From Delphinapterus leucas (taxonomy: Eukaryota > Chordata > Mammalia > Artiodactyla > Monodontidae): a stretch of 64,000 bases of DNA. The position numbers and the translations under genes are program-made. This document shows positions 36,439-45,795 of this stretch, one piece after another. Location of the stretch: assembly GCF_002288925.2 (NCBI RefSeq), contig NW_022098049.1:2011227-2075226 (forward strand). The letters run 5' to 3'. The first letter of the stretch is position 1. Every line of letters begins with the position of its first letter. Under the pieces are notes generated by a model. The model saw only the letters and a program-made list of their open reading frames with translations, did not search any database and was not told the origin of the DNA.

Positions 36439-36495
36439 CTGCAGGGGCCGCCGTGCCTCTCAGAGCCCCGCCGCCGCCATCTTGCATTTCAAACC
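36439..36495 (-). other. ZHX1: ZHX1 first (untranslated) exon, approximate
   Basis: On the minus strand CCCCTGCAG|GTAGCAGC gives a donor inside a CpG island. Just upstream is AAGATGGCGGC (36474-36484), the YY1-type element often found at or shortly after the start site of TATA-less promoters. The donor sets the lower edge; the upper edge (start site) is a guess. The YY1-site ATG opens a six-codon uORF ending TGA inside the exon. Confidence 0.6.
36474..36484 (-). promoter_or_regulatory. YY1-type element AAGATGGCGGC
   Basis: This is an exact match to the extended YY1 core on the minus strand, in the ZHX1 orientation, about 35 nt before the exon 1 donor. YY1 elements of this form mark and position start sites in CpG promoters. 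Confidence 0.7.
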
Positions 36496-36514
36496 GGCTG
36501 CACTCTTCAGGGAG

Positions 36515-36527
36515 TCAACTTTGACCT
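36515..36527 (-). promoter_or_regulatory. DR1-like nuclear receptor element
   Basis: On the minus strand AGGTCAAAGTTGA reads as AGGTCA, a 1-nt spacer, then an imperfect second half-site, about 30 bp upstream of the YY1 motif. One half-site is perfect and the other degenerate, so binding is speculative. Confidence 0.3.
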
Positions 36528-36653
36528 GTGAACCCTACACCCGGAACCGCTCGGCGGGTCGGCTCACGGCTTCGGAAGCTCTGCGAACTCCGCGGAGCGT
36601 AGGGAGTCGGGGGTGGGGGTGCGAGGCGAGGCGCGCGCCCCAGCAGCCGACCA

Positions 36654-36675
36654 GGGGCGGGAGCGGGGGGAGGGG
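36654..36675 (+). promoter_or_regulatory. G-quadruplex-capable G-run cluster in the promoter
   Basis: Four G-runs (4, 3, 6 and 4 G) are separated by loops of 1-3 nt on the plus strand, matching the usual G4 rule. It lies within the CpG island, upstream of ZHX1. Confidence 0.55.
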
Positions 36676-36701
36676 AAGAGCCGGCCCAGCCGGCGCCCTC
36701 C

Positions 36702-36724
36702 CACGTGCGCGCGCGCGCGCGCGC
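36702..36724. promoter_or_regulatory. E-box CACGTG fused to an alternating CG tract (Z-DNA-prone)
   Basis: A canonical CACGTG palindrome runs straight into a GC dinucleotide run, giving 23 bp of unbroken pyrimidine-purine alternation about 210-230 bp upstream of the likely ZHX1 start. (CG)n is the strongest Z-DNA former; the E-box fits MYC/MAX/USF-type factors. Occupancy is not shown. Confidence 0.6.
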
Positions 36725-36849
36725 CCTCCGCGCGCCCCCACCCCGCTCAGCGCCTGGCTCTCCACTCCCAGACCCTCCTGCTTCCCTGGGGTTCGACCCG
36801 GCCCTCTGCGGGCCTCTGCCTCACGGCGGGAGGTAGGGAACCGTCCCGC

Positions 36850-37255
36850 CCCTCTGTCAACAGAAGCCCAGCCCAGGTCTACGGAAGCCCCGCCTTATGT
36901 CAACAGAAGCCCCGCCTTCTCCAGGTCTCGAAGTGGCCCCGCCCCTTGCCGGTGATAGCTCCGCCCGCTACTGGCAGAAGCCTGGTCTTCACTCAGGTCA
37001 ATCCAGAAGGCACCCGGCCCTCTGTTAGTTGTGGCCCTGCCCTTTGAGCGCTCCGCTTTTCTAATGTCATCGCCAGATCGTGAGAAACACCCCTTGTCAT
37101 CATAAGCCCCATTTGGCGGCAGTACGATCCAAGCCCCGCCCCTCTAGGCGGGAGACCGCCCCCACTGTCAACAGAAGCCCCGCCTTCCTGAGACCCTTCT
37201 CGATTCTACCCCGAAGCCCCACCTCCTGTCAACTGCCGTCCCGCCTCCTCTCGCC
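36850..37255. repeat. Degenerate minisatellite with repeated GC boxes upstream of ZHX1
   Basis: Variants of TGTCAACAGAAGCCCCGCC recur across about 400 bp. The 14-mer gtcaacagaagccc is exact at 36856, 36899 and 37167, with diverged copies between and after (for example near 37228). Nearly every copy ends in a CCGCC/CCCCGCC GC box, so the array supplies multiple Sp/KLF-type sites. Confidence 0.7.
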
Positions 37256-37432
37256 TCCTACTCTACCAAAAGCAGCCGCTCCACTCGCCGACAGGAAAAG
37301 TTCGGTTCAACTTCACTTCGAACCGCGGTGCTAGACGGAGCCGCCCTCTGCTCCCCGAAAACCCTCCTTTTCCCCCTTACGAGTCACTCTTCTGGAGGGT
37401 TTTCTCTTCAAGCTGTGGTCTTCAAATCCAGA

Positions 37433-37440
37433 TGACGTCA
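37433..37440. promoter_or_regulatory. Palindromic CRE (TGACGTCA)
   Basis: This is a perfect CREB/ATF octamer about 0.9 kb upstream of the likely ZHX1 start, at the far edge of the CpG island. A full palindromic CRE is uncommon by chance. Function is not demonstrated. Confidence 0.5.
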
Positions 37441-38054
37441 ATGTGAACCAGCCCCGCAGAGGCCAGCGAAGGACCCAGGCTTTAGGGAAAATGGCCCCTT
37501 CCCACCTCTCTCCTTCCCTCTGCAGCCCCCACCCCCATCATTTTTAAAATGGAGAAAAGTACAGACCAAAGCAAAGAGAAACGTCTCACCCTTCAAGCTA
37601 CTCTGCGTAGATTCACGGGCCAGGACGTGTGAGAACTCTCTGGTGCCCTGATGTTCATTCCCAGCCCCCATCCCAGTCATGGACCCTCTGTGCTTTGACA
37701 ACAGCGCTCCACTGAGCCACTTGAATCCTAAAACATGCAGTTGCTTAAAGTGAAAGCCTGATGGTTGAAATCAATGTACACCAGCTTCCTTTTACTTGCA
37801 TGTTTCGTCCTAGAATCCTAGAACGTGTGGAAGCAGAAGCAAGCAAAGCTTAATCTTGTAAACGTAAGTATTCAATCCTGCCATACTCAACACCCTGTAT
37901 ATTACTCAACACAACAAAAATTTAACACCACTTTACTCTCCGGAATTAAATTTATTGATAATGTAAACTATCTGCAAGAAAACACTGTAATATTCTAATA
38001 ATACAAAGGTGAAATAAGCAAAAGTAATGTCTTTAAAAATACTGTATTAATATT

Positions 38055-38363
38055 GGGCTTCCCTGGTGGCATAGTGGTTGAGAATCTGCCTACCAATGCA
38101 GGGGGACACGGGTTGGAGCCCTGGTCCGGGAAGATCCCACATGCCGCGGAGCAACTAAGTCCGTGCACCACAACTACTGAGCCCACGCACCACATCTACT
38201 GAAGCCCGCGCGCTCTAGAGCCCGTGCTTGGCAACAAGAGAAGCCCTCGCACCGCAACGAAGAGTAGCGCCCGCTCGCCGCAACTAGCGAAAGCCTGCAA
38301 GCAGCAACGAAGACCCAACACAGCCAAAAATAATAAATAAATAAAAATAAATAAATTTATTAA
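38055..38363 (+). mobile_element. CHR SINE, long form
   Basis: Target duplication aatactgtattaatatt / aatactatactaatatc. Confidence 0.93.
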
Positions 38364-38579
38364 AAAATACTATACTAATATCAATAAAAATAATAATGTG
38401 TTTTTCACTATGGAAAAACTGGCACCAATACGAGAACTACAGTACAAAAACTGCCCCAACAAAATTTCAATATGCCCCCCTAGGGGCACTGCTGTGCCCA
38501 CCGAGAACTGCTTAGGCTTTATCTCTAAGGAAAGGAAAGGCTTTAGATATGGAAATTTATTCTTTTGTTCATGCATTTA

Positions 38580-38720
38580 CCAACTAGTTTTTTGAGCACC
38601 AGTGTATGCCAGGCACTGTGGAAGATGCAAAGCTGAGTCAGGCAATATTTCTGTCTTCAAGGAGATTACAGTCTAACAACCAAGCAAAATACATGAGCAT
38701 AAAAACCTCAAGCAATGTGG
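38580..38720 (-). repeat. L2 3'-end fragment, antisense
   Basis: gagcaccagtgtatgccagg, cactgtggaagatgcaaagc and ggagattacagtctaacaac. Confidence 0.75.
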
Positions 38721-38792
38721 GCAGTCAGAAAGATCAAGGAGAAATACATAGAGACCCCTTAAGGGTATGGACTAATGAATGTAAATCTCACC

Positions 38793-38885
38793 TCTCCCTT
38801 CCTCTCTCTCCTTCTCCCACCCTTTTTTCCTTTCTTCCTTTCCTCCAACCCATCCTCCCCTTCCCCCTCCCCCTCCCCCTCCTCT
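38793..38885. repeat. Polypyrimidine tract with a G4-type motif on the minus strand
   Basis: About 90 bp of nearly pure C/T. At 38857-38882 the minus strand has four G-runs of four to five bases with 1-2-nt loops. Confidence 0.8.
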
Positions 38886-39806
38886 TATTTAGCATCAGTT
38901 TATAGTCATCTTCTTCTGTCTATAAGCTGTCTGCCTGGTTCACTGCCCAGTGCCAGCAGCCCAGAGTCCTCCCAATTTAGGGCCATGCCCAGAGGGCAGT
39001 TCTGTCCAGGAAAACAATTTCAACAGCTCAGTGCTGAGAACAGAGTCCTTAGCTGAATTGCTGCCAATTATTTGTATCCTTGTACAAAGCAAGACTGTTA
39101 TCATCACCACTCAAAAAAACAAAAAAAATAAAAAAACCCAAAAACCCCCAAAGCAAAAAACTGGTTGCAGACCTAAGCAATATGAATATACGTTTAGCAT
39201 AGCAGATTGTGCCAGCCCACATAAATCTGTTTAGAGATCATGTTCACAGAGTAACTTGTTTTTATTAAAATAAACTCATTTGTAAAAATTGTAAATATGA
39301 CTGATTTCAACAGCTGTGTGGCTCCAGAAGTAAGTTTTTTACCCACGGATCGGCACAATTAGAAGAGTCTAGATTTCTTTGTGCATATGTTTTGTGATTT
39401 GTCATACACAGTCTGGTGCGGCAAAACTTCAGTACTCTTAGAGATGAGAAGTTGTCCAGCAGGTTTTAAAAAGCACAGAATTTTTGCTATTCAGCGCCAC
39501 TTCTACCTTTGGAACAGTGAAAAAAAATATTTGTAGGAAATGAAAAGCTCTGAATCAAAAGTTCTAAGCACTGGTGTCATCTGAAGAGGAATAGACTTCC
39601 ACCACTACTTTTTGAAGTTGTTTCCTTCTGTTATCATTTTTCCTTTTTCTACTTTTGGTGAAAATGTTTTTAAAAAACATGATACCATGAAACAGATCAG
39701 CCAAAAAGACATCAAACTGAGACACTTGTAACTAGAGCTAGGTGAACCTGAAAATTTAGCCCTAGTCAAATACTCCCACTGCTCTCTCTAATGGCTACTT
39801 TCAAAC

Positions 39807-40110
39807 GATTTTTTTTTTTTTTTTTTTTTGGCTGCTTTGGGTCTTTGTTGCTGCGTGCGGGCTTTCTCTAGTTGCGCCGATCGGGGGGCTACTCTTCGTT
39901 GTGGTGCGCAGGCTTCTCATTGTGGTGGCTTCTCTTGTTGCGGAGCACGGGCTCTAGAGCACGCGGGCTTCAGTAGACGCGGTGCGTGGGCTCACTAGTT
40001 GTGTGCTTAGTTGCTCCGCGGCATGTGGGATCTTCCCGGTTCAGGGCTCGAACCTGTGTCCCCTGCATTGGCAGGTGGATTCTTACCTGCTGCGCCTCCA
40101 GGGAAGTCCC
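39807..40110 (-). mobile_element. CHR SINE, long form, antisense
   Basis: Target duplication tctaatggctac / tctaatggttac; ends tgcgcctccagggaagtccc. Confidence 0.93.
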
Positions 40111-40459
40111 TCTAATGGTTACATTCAGAAGGTGAACAAAAACATTCCTGCTTAAAGCTAGTTCAGACTGCACAAACTTTCAAAGTCAATTTAAGGTCAA
40201 GTCATTTCCTATTCCTCTTAGTGCTTGTTTTGTGAAAATAATAATGTAATTGATAAGAACAGTAAAAAGAAGTTAATTTTGTTAACAAGTTAGTATTTTG
40301 GTAAATGCCCTCCCCACTCTTCTCCTCCCCTATTTCTGTAACTAGCATAAGTCCATATATAAAGATTATAGATGCAAAACAAGAAAAACAGGAAAAACTG
40401 ATTTCCCAGTATTTATTCAGAGAGTAATATGTTGATACACTTAAAAAAATCATGGTGTC

Positions 40460-40672
40460 GGGGCTTCCCTGGTGGCGCAGTGGTTGAGAGTCCGCCTGCC
40501 GATGCAGGAGACACGGGTTCATGCCCCGGTCCGGGAAGATCCCACATGCCGCAGAGTGGCTAGGCCCGTAAGCCATGGCCGCTGAGCCTGCGCGTCCAGA
40601 GCCTGTGCTCCGCAACGGGAGAGGCCACAACAGTGAGAGGCCCGTGTACCGCCAGAAAAAAAAAAAAAAAAA
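40460..40672 (+). mobile_element. CHR SINE, short form
   Basis: Target duplication aaaaaatcatggtgtc on both sides. Confidence 0.95.
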
Positions 40673-40864
40673 AATCATGGTGTCATCTGGGTTGGGTCAT
40701 TCATTGGTGTGTCCTCTATTTCCACCAAAAAGTTAGTGGCTATGTCAACACTACTTCTGCAAAAACGGTATTAGTTTTTGACCTAAAATCTGAAGACACA
40801 AACAACCCTAGGGGAACACCCAACTAGAAAGCAATACTAGAGTGAGAACATGCAATGCGTCTGT

Positions 40865-41285
40865 TTTTGTTTTTTTTTCCAATGTAACTTTTTTAAAAAA
40901 ATAGATCTTTATTGGATTATAATTGCTTCATAATACTGTGTTAGTTACTGATGTACAACAAAATGAATCAGCCATATGCATACATATGTCCCCTCCCTCT
41001 TGAGCCTTCCTCCCACCCTCCCTATCCCACCCCTCTAGGTCATGGCAAAGCACCGAGCTGATCTCGCTGTGCTGCTGCTTCCCACTAGCTATCTATTTTA
41101 ATTCGGTAGTGTGTATATGTCGACGTCACTCTCACTTCACCCCAGCTTCCCCACCCCGCCCCTCCGTGTCCTCAAGTCCATTCTCTATGTCTACATCTTT
41201 ATTCCTGCCCTGCCACTAGGTTCATCAGTACCGTTTTTTTTTTTTAGATTCCATATATATGTGTTCGCATTGCGTCCCCGTTTTT
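40865..41285 (-). mobile_element. L1 3' end, antisense, relatively young
   Basis: atagatctttattggattat, caaaatgaatcagccatatg and catggcaaagcaccgagctg are typical of artiodactyl/cetacean L1 3' UTRs read in reverse. Confidence 0.8.
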
Positions 41286-41300
41286 AAAGTCTTAGTAGAG

Positions 41301-41504
41301 GGGGCTTCCCTGGGGGCGCAGTGGTTGGGGGTCCGCCTGCCGATGCGGGGGATGCGGGGTTGTGCCCCCACCGGGGAAGATCCCACATGCTGCAGAGCAG
41401 CTGGGCCCGTGAGCCGTGGCCGCTGGGCCTGCGCGTCCGGAGCCTGTGCTCCGCAACAGGAGAGGCCACAGCAGTGAGAGGCCCGCGTACCGCAAAAAAA
41501 AAAA
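41301..41504 (+). mobile_element. CHR SINE, short form
   Basis: Target duplication aaagtcttagtagag / aaagtcttagcagag; body unusually G-rich (tgggggcgcagtggttgggg). Confidence 0.94.
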
Positions 41505-41700
41505 AGTCTTAGCAGAGGAACTTTAATGTGCATGGAAATTATAGGGGCACTTTGTTTAAAATGTAGATTCTCAGACCCTGCTCCCGGGAGTGTCTCATTC
41601 AGTAGGTCTGGGATGAGGCGGTAAATCTGCATTTGACAGGCAGCTGGTGACTCTTATGTGAGTGACCTGTAGATTTTACTTTGAGAAATGCTGAGCTAGA
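41505..41700 (+). repeat. MER5A-like DNA transposon relic
   Basis: ctttaatgtgcatggaaatt, tctcattcagtaggtctggg, gtaaatctgcatttgacagg and ttgagaaatgctgagc follow the MER5 pattern. Confidence 0.75.
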
Positions 41701-41788
41701 AAAAAGCTTATAATTGGGGGGAAAACTTACTGCATTCTTTTAGAATTAAGGGTTACAAGCTATATCAAAGTCAGTATCTGTCGGTTGC

Positions 41789-41892
41789 TTTTTGGACTCA
41801 CCACGCGGCACGTGCAATCTTAGTTCCCCAACCGGGGATCAAACCAGTGGAAGCATGGATTCTTAACCACTGGACTGCCAGGGAAGTTCCCC
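41789..41892 (-). mobile_element. CHR-2-type tRNA-Glu SINE, antisense
   Basis: Reads as reverse of the tRNA-Glu-like head: gttccccaaccggggatcaa, then ttcttaaccactggactgcc and agggaagttcc. Confidence 0.88.
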
Positions 41893-42054
41893 ACCCAAGA
41901 GTCAGTATCTCTAAGAAGAGATTTCCATTCTTAAAACTGCCAGTTGGTTGAACATCAACACTGAAAGTGAAATTCTACTTCAGCTACTAAGAAATTTTTG
42001 ATGCTCCCACCCCCATTGCAAACTTCCATCTTCCAGGAAACCTCATGGCCTGCT

Positions 42055-42255
42055 AAACTCTGGACACTTTAGATGTACTATCTCATTTTACCTTCCTGGT
42101 GTCTCTGTGAGGTAGTTGGTATTGTTTGCAGTTAACAAAGTGAGGAAGCCAAGGTTTGGACAAGTTAATCTGCCCAGACAGTTGCCCAGTAACCTGCAAA
42201 GTAAAGTGGGTTTTGAACTCACTCAGACCAATCCTGCAATCTAATGAAGATGCTA
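42055..42255 (-). repeat. MIR fragment, antisense
   Basis: gatgtactatctcattttac, tctgtgaggtagttggtatt and gttttgaactcactcaga match antisense MIR. Confidence 0.7.
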
Positions 42256-42374
42256 CATATAGGGTTTCTCAGAAGGAAGGTAATGCATTGGCCAGGCTAC
42301 AGTGTGCACAGGATTTGAGAGCATACACTGGTGTGGAAGTCAGATGCTCTTCTGTTCAGGTCCCAGACCCTCAG

Positions 42375-42950
42375 CACCAGCAGTTGTTGCTGCATAACAA
42401 ACCCACCAAAGCTTAGTGGCTTAAAAGTCTAAGGTAATTATTTAGCTCATAACTCTGTGAAGTTGGCTGGGTGGCTCGGCTGATCTTCGCTGGACTCACT
42501 CATGCATCCACAGTCAGCAGGTGGGTTGTCCCAGAGCTGCCTGGCCTCATTCATACGTCTGTTAGTCGGCCGAGTGTCAGGGGATCATCTAGGGGCTGAC
42601 TCATCTAGGATGGCCTCAGTCACACCTCCACTGGTTGGCTGGCTATTGATCACAGGGGTTACTGGACCACATGTGTCTCATCTTTCATTAGAGTAGCCTG
42701 GACTCCTTCACATGTACAGGGTTCTAAGAAATCAAGAAGCAGCATTAAGACCTCTTAAGCCTAGCCTCAGAACTGACAGTGTCATTTATGCCACATTCTA
42801 CTGGCCCAGAGCAAGTCACAGGGGCAGCCCAGATTCTTCCTCTTGATGACAGCAGCTATAAAGTCACATTCCAAAGGGGGAGGATATAGGAAGGGCAAAT
42901 AATTGTGGCCATATTTGTAATCAATTTACCACAATAACTGTACAACTAAG
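42375..42950. repeat. Ancient interspersed repeat, class not assigned
   Basis: gttgctgcataacaaaccca, aagcttagtggcttaaaa, gaagttggctgggtggctcg and ccagagcaagtcacaggggc form a pattern seen in many mammals' genomes. I cannot name the family safely. Confidence 0.6.
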
Positions 42951-43774
42951 GGCAGGTTTCTTAACCTCTCTGTTTTTACTCATCTGTTGTCATGCCCTAT
43001 CTCAAAAGCTGATAGTTCATGCAAAGGGCCTGGCTTATCTTAATTTCTCAGAAAATAGTAGCCATGCTGCTGCTGCTGCTGTCCTCTAGGGTTTTTCCAG
43101 CCTGAAAATCTTCTGTATCTGCACAGAAGAGAGATTAGGCTGATTTTTTAGTGGCCCCTCAGGGCAGGGCTTTGGCCTCAAGGTTCTCACTCTTGATTTC
43201 ATGATGTTCCAGTTAACACTCTTCTGTTTGTGGTACAGAAACCCATTCAAGCTAGCTCCACTAAAGAAGTCAAATCTACTGTTTGTCCCTGCATGTCTAC
43301 TTTATCCTCTCCTCCCTCGACTCACCTTTTAAGACTCTTCTAGAATATGGCCCAGCCAAGTGGCCTTGGCCAGGGAGTCCAATATGACTGTTCAACTCTG
43401 TTCATTAGAGCTAAATGGTCTGGTTCTCAGTGTTGCAATTCCAAAATCTAAAGAGAGAATCTGATTGGTCCAGCACATCTTTTCTTGAAAGGTCAGCTTA
43501 GTCCAATCTGCCATGGCAGGAGGGGTAGGCACTCTTGTGGGGGAAAAGGGCAGCTTTATGTGGGCAACAGAGGCTGTGAGCCAGAAGACACAATGATTCA
43601 CATTTCCTGGCCTTCTCTAATTAAAACTACCTTCCTATCAAATATTCGAAGTACTCAACTTCAGGAACCTTACAAAAACCCCATCTTCTCTCTGAACATC
43701 TCTTAATAAAACAGAGGCAGGGTGGCTAGTTCTCCCACCCACTCACCAAAAACCTACCACACACTTTAGCTATA

Positions 43775-44195
43775 ACACAGGTATATTAGTTTGCTATGGC
43801 TGCTGTAATAAAGTACAACAGGCTGGGTGGCTTAGACAACAGAAATTTATTTTTCTCATAGTTCCAGAGGCTATAAGTCCGAGATCAAGGCGTTGTTAGG
43901 GGTGGTTCCTTCAGAGGGCTGTAAGGGAAGGATTTGTCCCAGGTCTCTCTCCTTGACGTGCAGATGGCTGTCTTCACCCAGTGTCTTCACATCATCTTCC
44001 ATCTGTACGTGTCTGTGTTCAACTTCCTCTTATAAGGACACCAATCATATAGGATTAGGGCCCACCCTAATGACCTCATTTTAATTTAATTCCCTCTGCA
44101 AAGACTCTACGTCCAGATACAAATTAGGAGGTACTGGGGTTAGGACTTCAACATATGAATTCAGAGAGAGACACAATTCAGCCCATAACAACAGA
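43775..44195. repeat. Ancient interspersed repeat, probably LTR- or DNA-derived
   Basis: ttagtttgctatggctgctg, gggtggcttagacaacagaa, ttataaggacaccaatcata, tagggcccaccctaatgacc and caattcagcccataacaa are hallmarks of a widespread old mammalian element. Non-coding. Confidence 0.7.
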
Positions 44196-44489
44196 AAAAC
44201 AGTCATCACTATAAACAACATAAATGGTATCTCGAGCCTGTTCTTTCCATTGCAACATCGCTGGGCTTATCAGAAGGTCCTTCAGTCCCAACAGCATCTA
44301 GTAACTACTTATTGACTCCGTGTCTGTCATTTATAAATAAGCCTTTTTTAAAGCTCCAAGTCTGTGAAAAAGTGGCCATTCTCTGTATTGTTTGAAGTTT
44401 TTTTTTTCTATTATTAAGATGATGATGAAGCCCGATGATGAAGGCTTTATTTTAAATTATGTGTAATCAAATATTTTGCCTACACATTG

Positions 44490-44600
44490 CCTAAGGCGAT
44501 AGTTCTCAACCCTGGTTGGACAACAGAATCACGTGGTGCTTTTAAAAAACATCTGCCCCAGCCTCACCTCCACAGATTCTGATTATTTGTTTTAGGGTGG
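44490..44600 (+). repeat. MER5-like DNA transposon relic
   Basis: gatagttctcaaccctggtt, aacagaatcacgtggtgctt and ccccagcctcacctccacag. Confidence 0.7.
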
Positions 44601-44638
44601 GATACAGGTATTATTTTTTAAAAAAAAATAGCTTCCCA

Positions 44639-44996
44639 AGGCTTCCCTGGTGGCGCAGTGGTTAAGAATCTGCCAATGCAGGGGACACGGTTTCGAGCCC
44701 TGGTCCGGGAAGATCCCACATGCCGCGGAGCAACTAAACCCGTGTGCCACAACTACTGGGCCTGCTCTCTAGAGCCTGCAAGCCACAACTACTGAGCCCG
44801 CGCTCCACAACTACTGGAGCCTGCGTGCCTAGAGTCCGTGTTCTGCAACAAGAGAAGCCACTGCAATAAGAAGCCTGTGCACCGCAATGAAGAGTAGCCC
44901 CCGCTTGATGCAATTAGAGAAAGCCTGTGCACAGCAATGAAAACCCAACGCAGCCAAAAATAAATAAATAAAATAAATTTGTTAAAAAAAAAAAAA
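44639..44996 (+). mobile_element. CHR SINE, long form
   Basis: Head ggcttccctggtggcgcagt, small deletion in the first stem region, tail ataaataaataaaataaa. Confidence 0.93.
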
Positions 44997-45039
44997 GACA
45001 CACATGTGTCCAGTGTTTTAAAAAAAAAAGAGCTTCACA

Positions 45040-45231
45040 GGGACTTCCCTGGTGGTCCAGTGGCTAAGGCTCCGTGCTCCCAATGCAGGGGGACCAGGTT
45101 CCATCCCTGGTCAGGGAACTAGATTCCACATGTCACAACTAAAGATTCCACATGCTGCAAGGAAGATCCCGCATGCTACAACTAAGGCCCGGTACAGCCA
45201 AATAAATAACTTAAACAAAACAAAACAAAAC
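45040..45231 (+). mobile_element. CHR-2-like SINE variant
   Basis: gggacttccctggtggtcca head, ggttccatccctggtcaggg B-box region, and a body distinct from the neighbouring long form. It lies about 45 bp downstream of another SINE. Confidence 0.9.
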
Positions 45232-45463
45232 TTGTCTAATGATTTTATCCATCCACCTATCCATCTACCTGCCTACCTATCATTTATGGCTGTGTTGGGT
45301 CTTTGTTTGCTTTGATAAAATCCCCAAAGTTGTGGAGGCCAAAAGTTTATTTGGGTTTAAATATTGGGTATCAGGGGCCTGTCTAGGTCTGGAGGTTGGT
45401 CAGGCCTTTTTCACTGTTGTGAAGTGAATTAGCACAGAAAGACACAGCAGTTTTGGCTACTTT

Positions 45464-45795
45464 TAATTTTTTAAACAAATTTATATATTTACTTTTGGCT
45501 GTGTTGGGTCTTTGTTGTTGCGCGTGGGCTTTCTCTAGTTGCAGTGAGTGGGGGCTACTGTTCGTTGTGGCGCGCGGGCTTCTTATTGCAGTGGTTTCTC
45601 TTTTTGCGGAGCACGGGCTCTAGGCATGCGGGCTAAAGTAGTTGTGGCTCGCGGGCTCTAGAGCGCAGGCTCAGTAGTTGCGGTGCATGGGCTTCGTTGC
45701 TCCGCAGCATATGGGATCTTCCCGGACCAGAGCTCAAACCCTTGTCCTCTGCATTGGCAGGCGGATTCTTAACTACTGCGCCACCAGGGAATCCC
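45464..45795 (-). mobile_element. CHR SINE, long form, antisense
   Basis: Target duplication ttggctacttttaa on both sides. Confidence 0.94.

Larger units (their letters stand above)
36030..37350. promoter_or_regulatory. CpG island promoter of ZHX1
   Basis: This is the only long GC- and CpG-rich stretch in an otherwise AT-rich window. It contains many GC-box-like CCCGCCC/CCGCCCC motifs, no TATA box near the likely start, a YY1 motif, an E-box next to a CG dinucleotide run, and a DR1-like nuclear-receptor element. It lies at the 5' end of the minus-strand ZHX1 gene. Such islands are often bidirectional, but I saw no plus-strand gene. Confidence 0.9.

Noticed and set aside
36093..37334. Long plus- and minus-strand ORFs (up to 157 codons) in the CpG island
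   Set aside because: They are products of GC-rich sequence with few stop codons. They overlap in several frames, are rich in P/R/A/G, and show no domains. They coincide with promoter features and the first exon.
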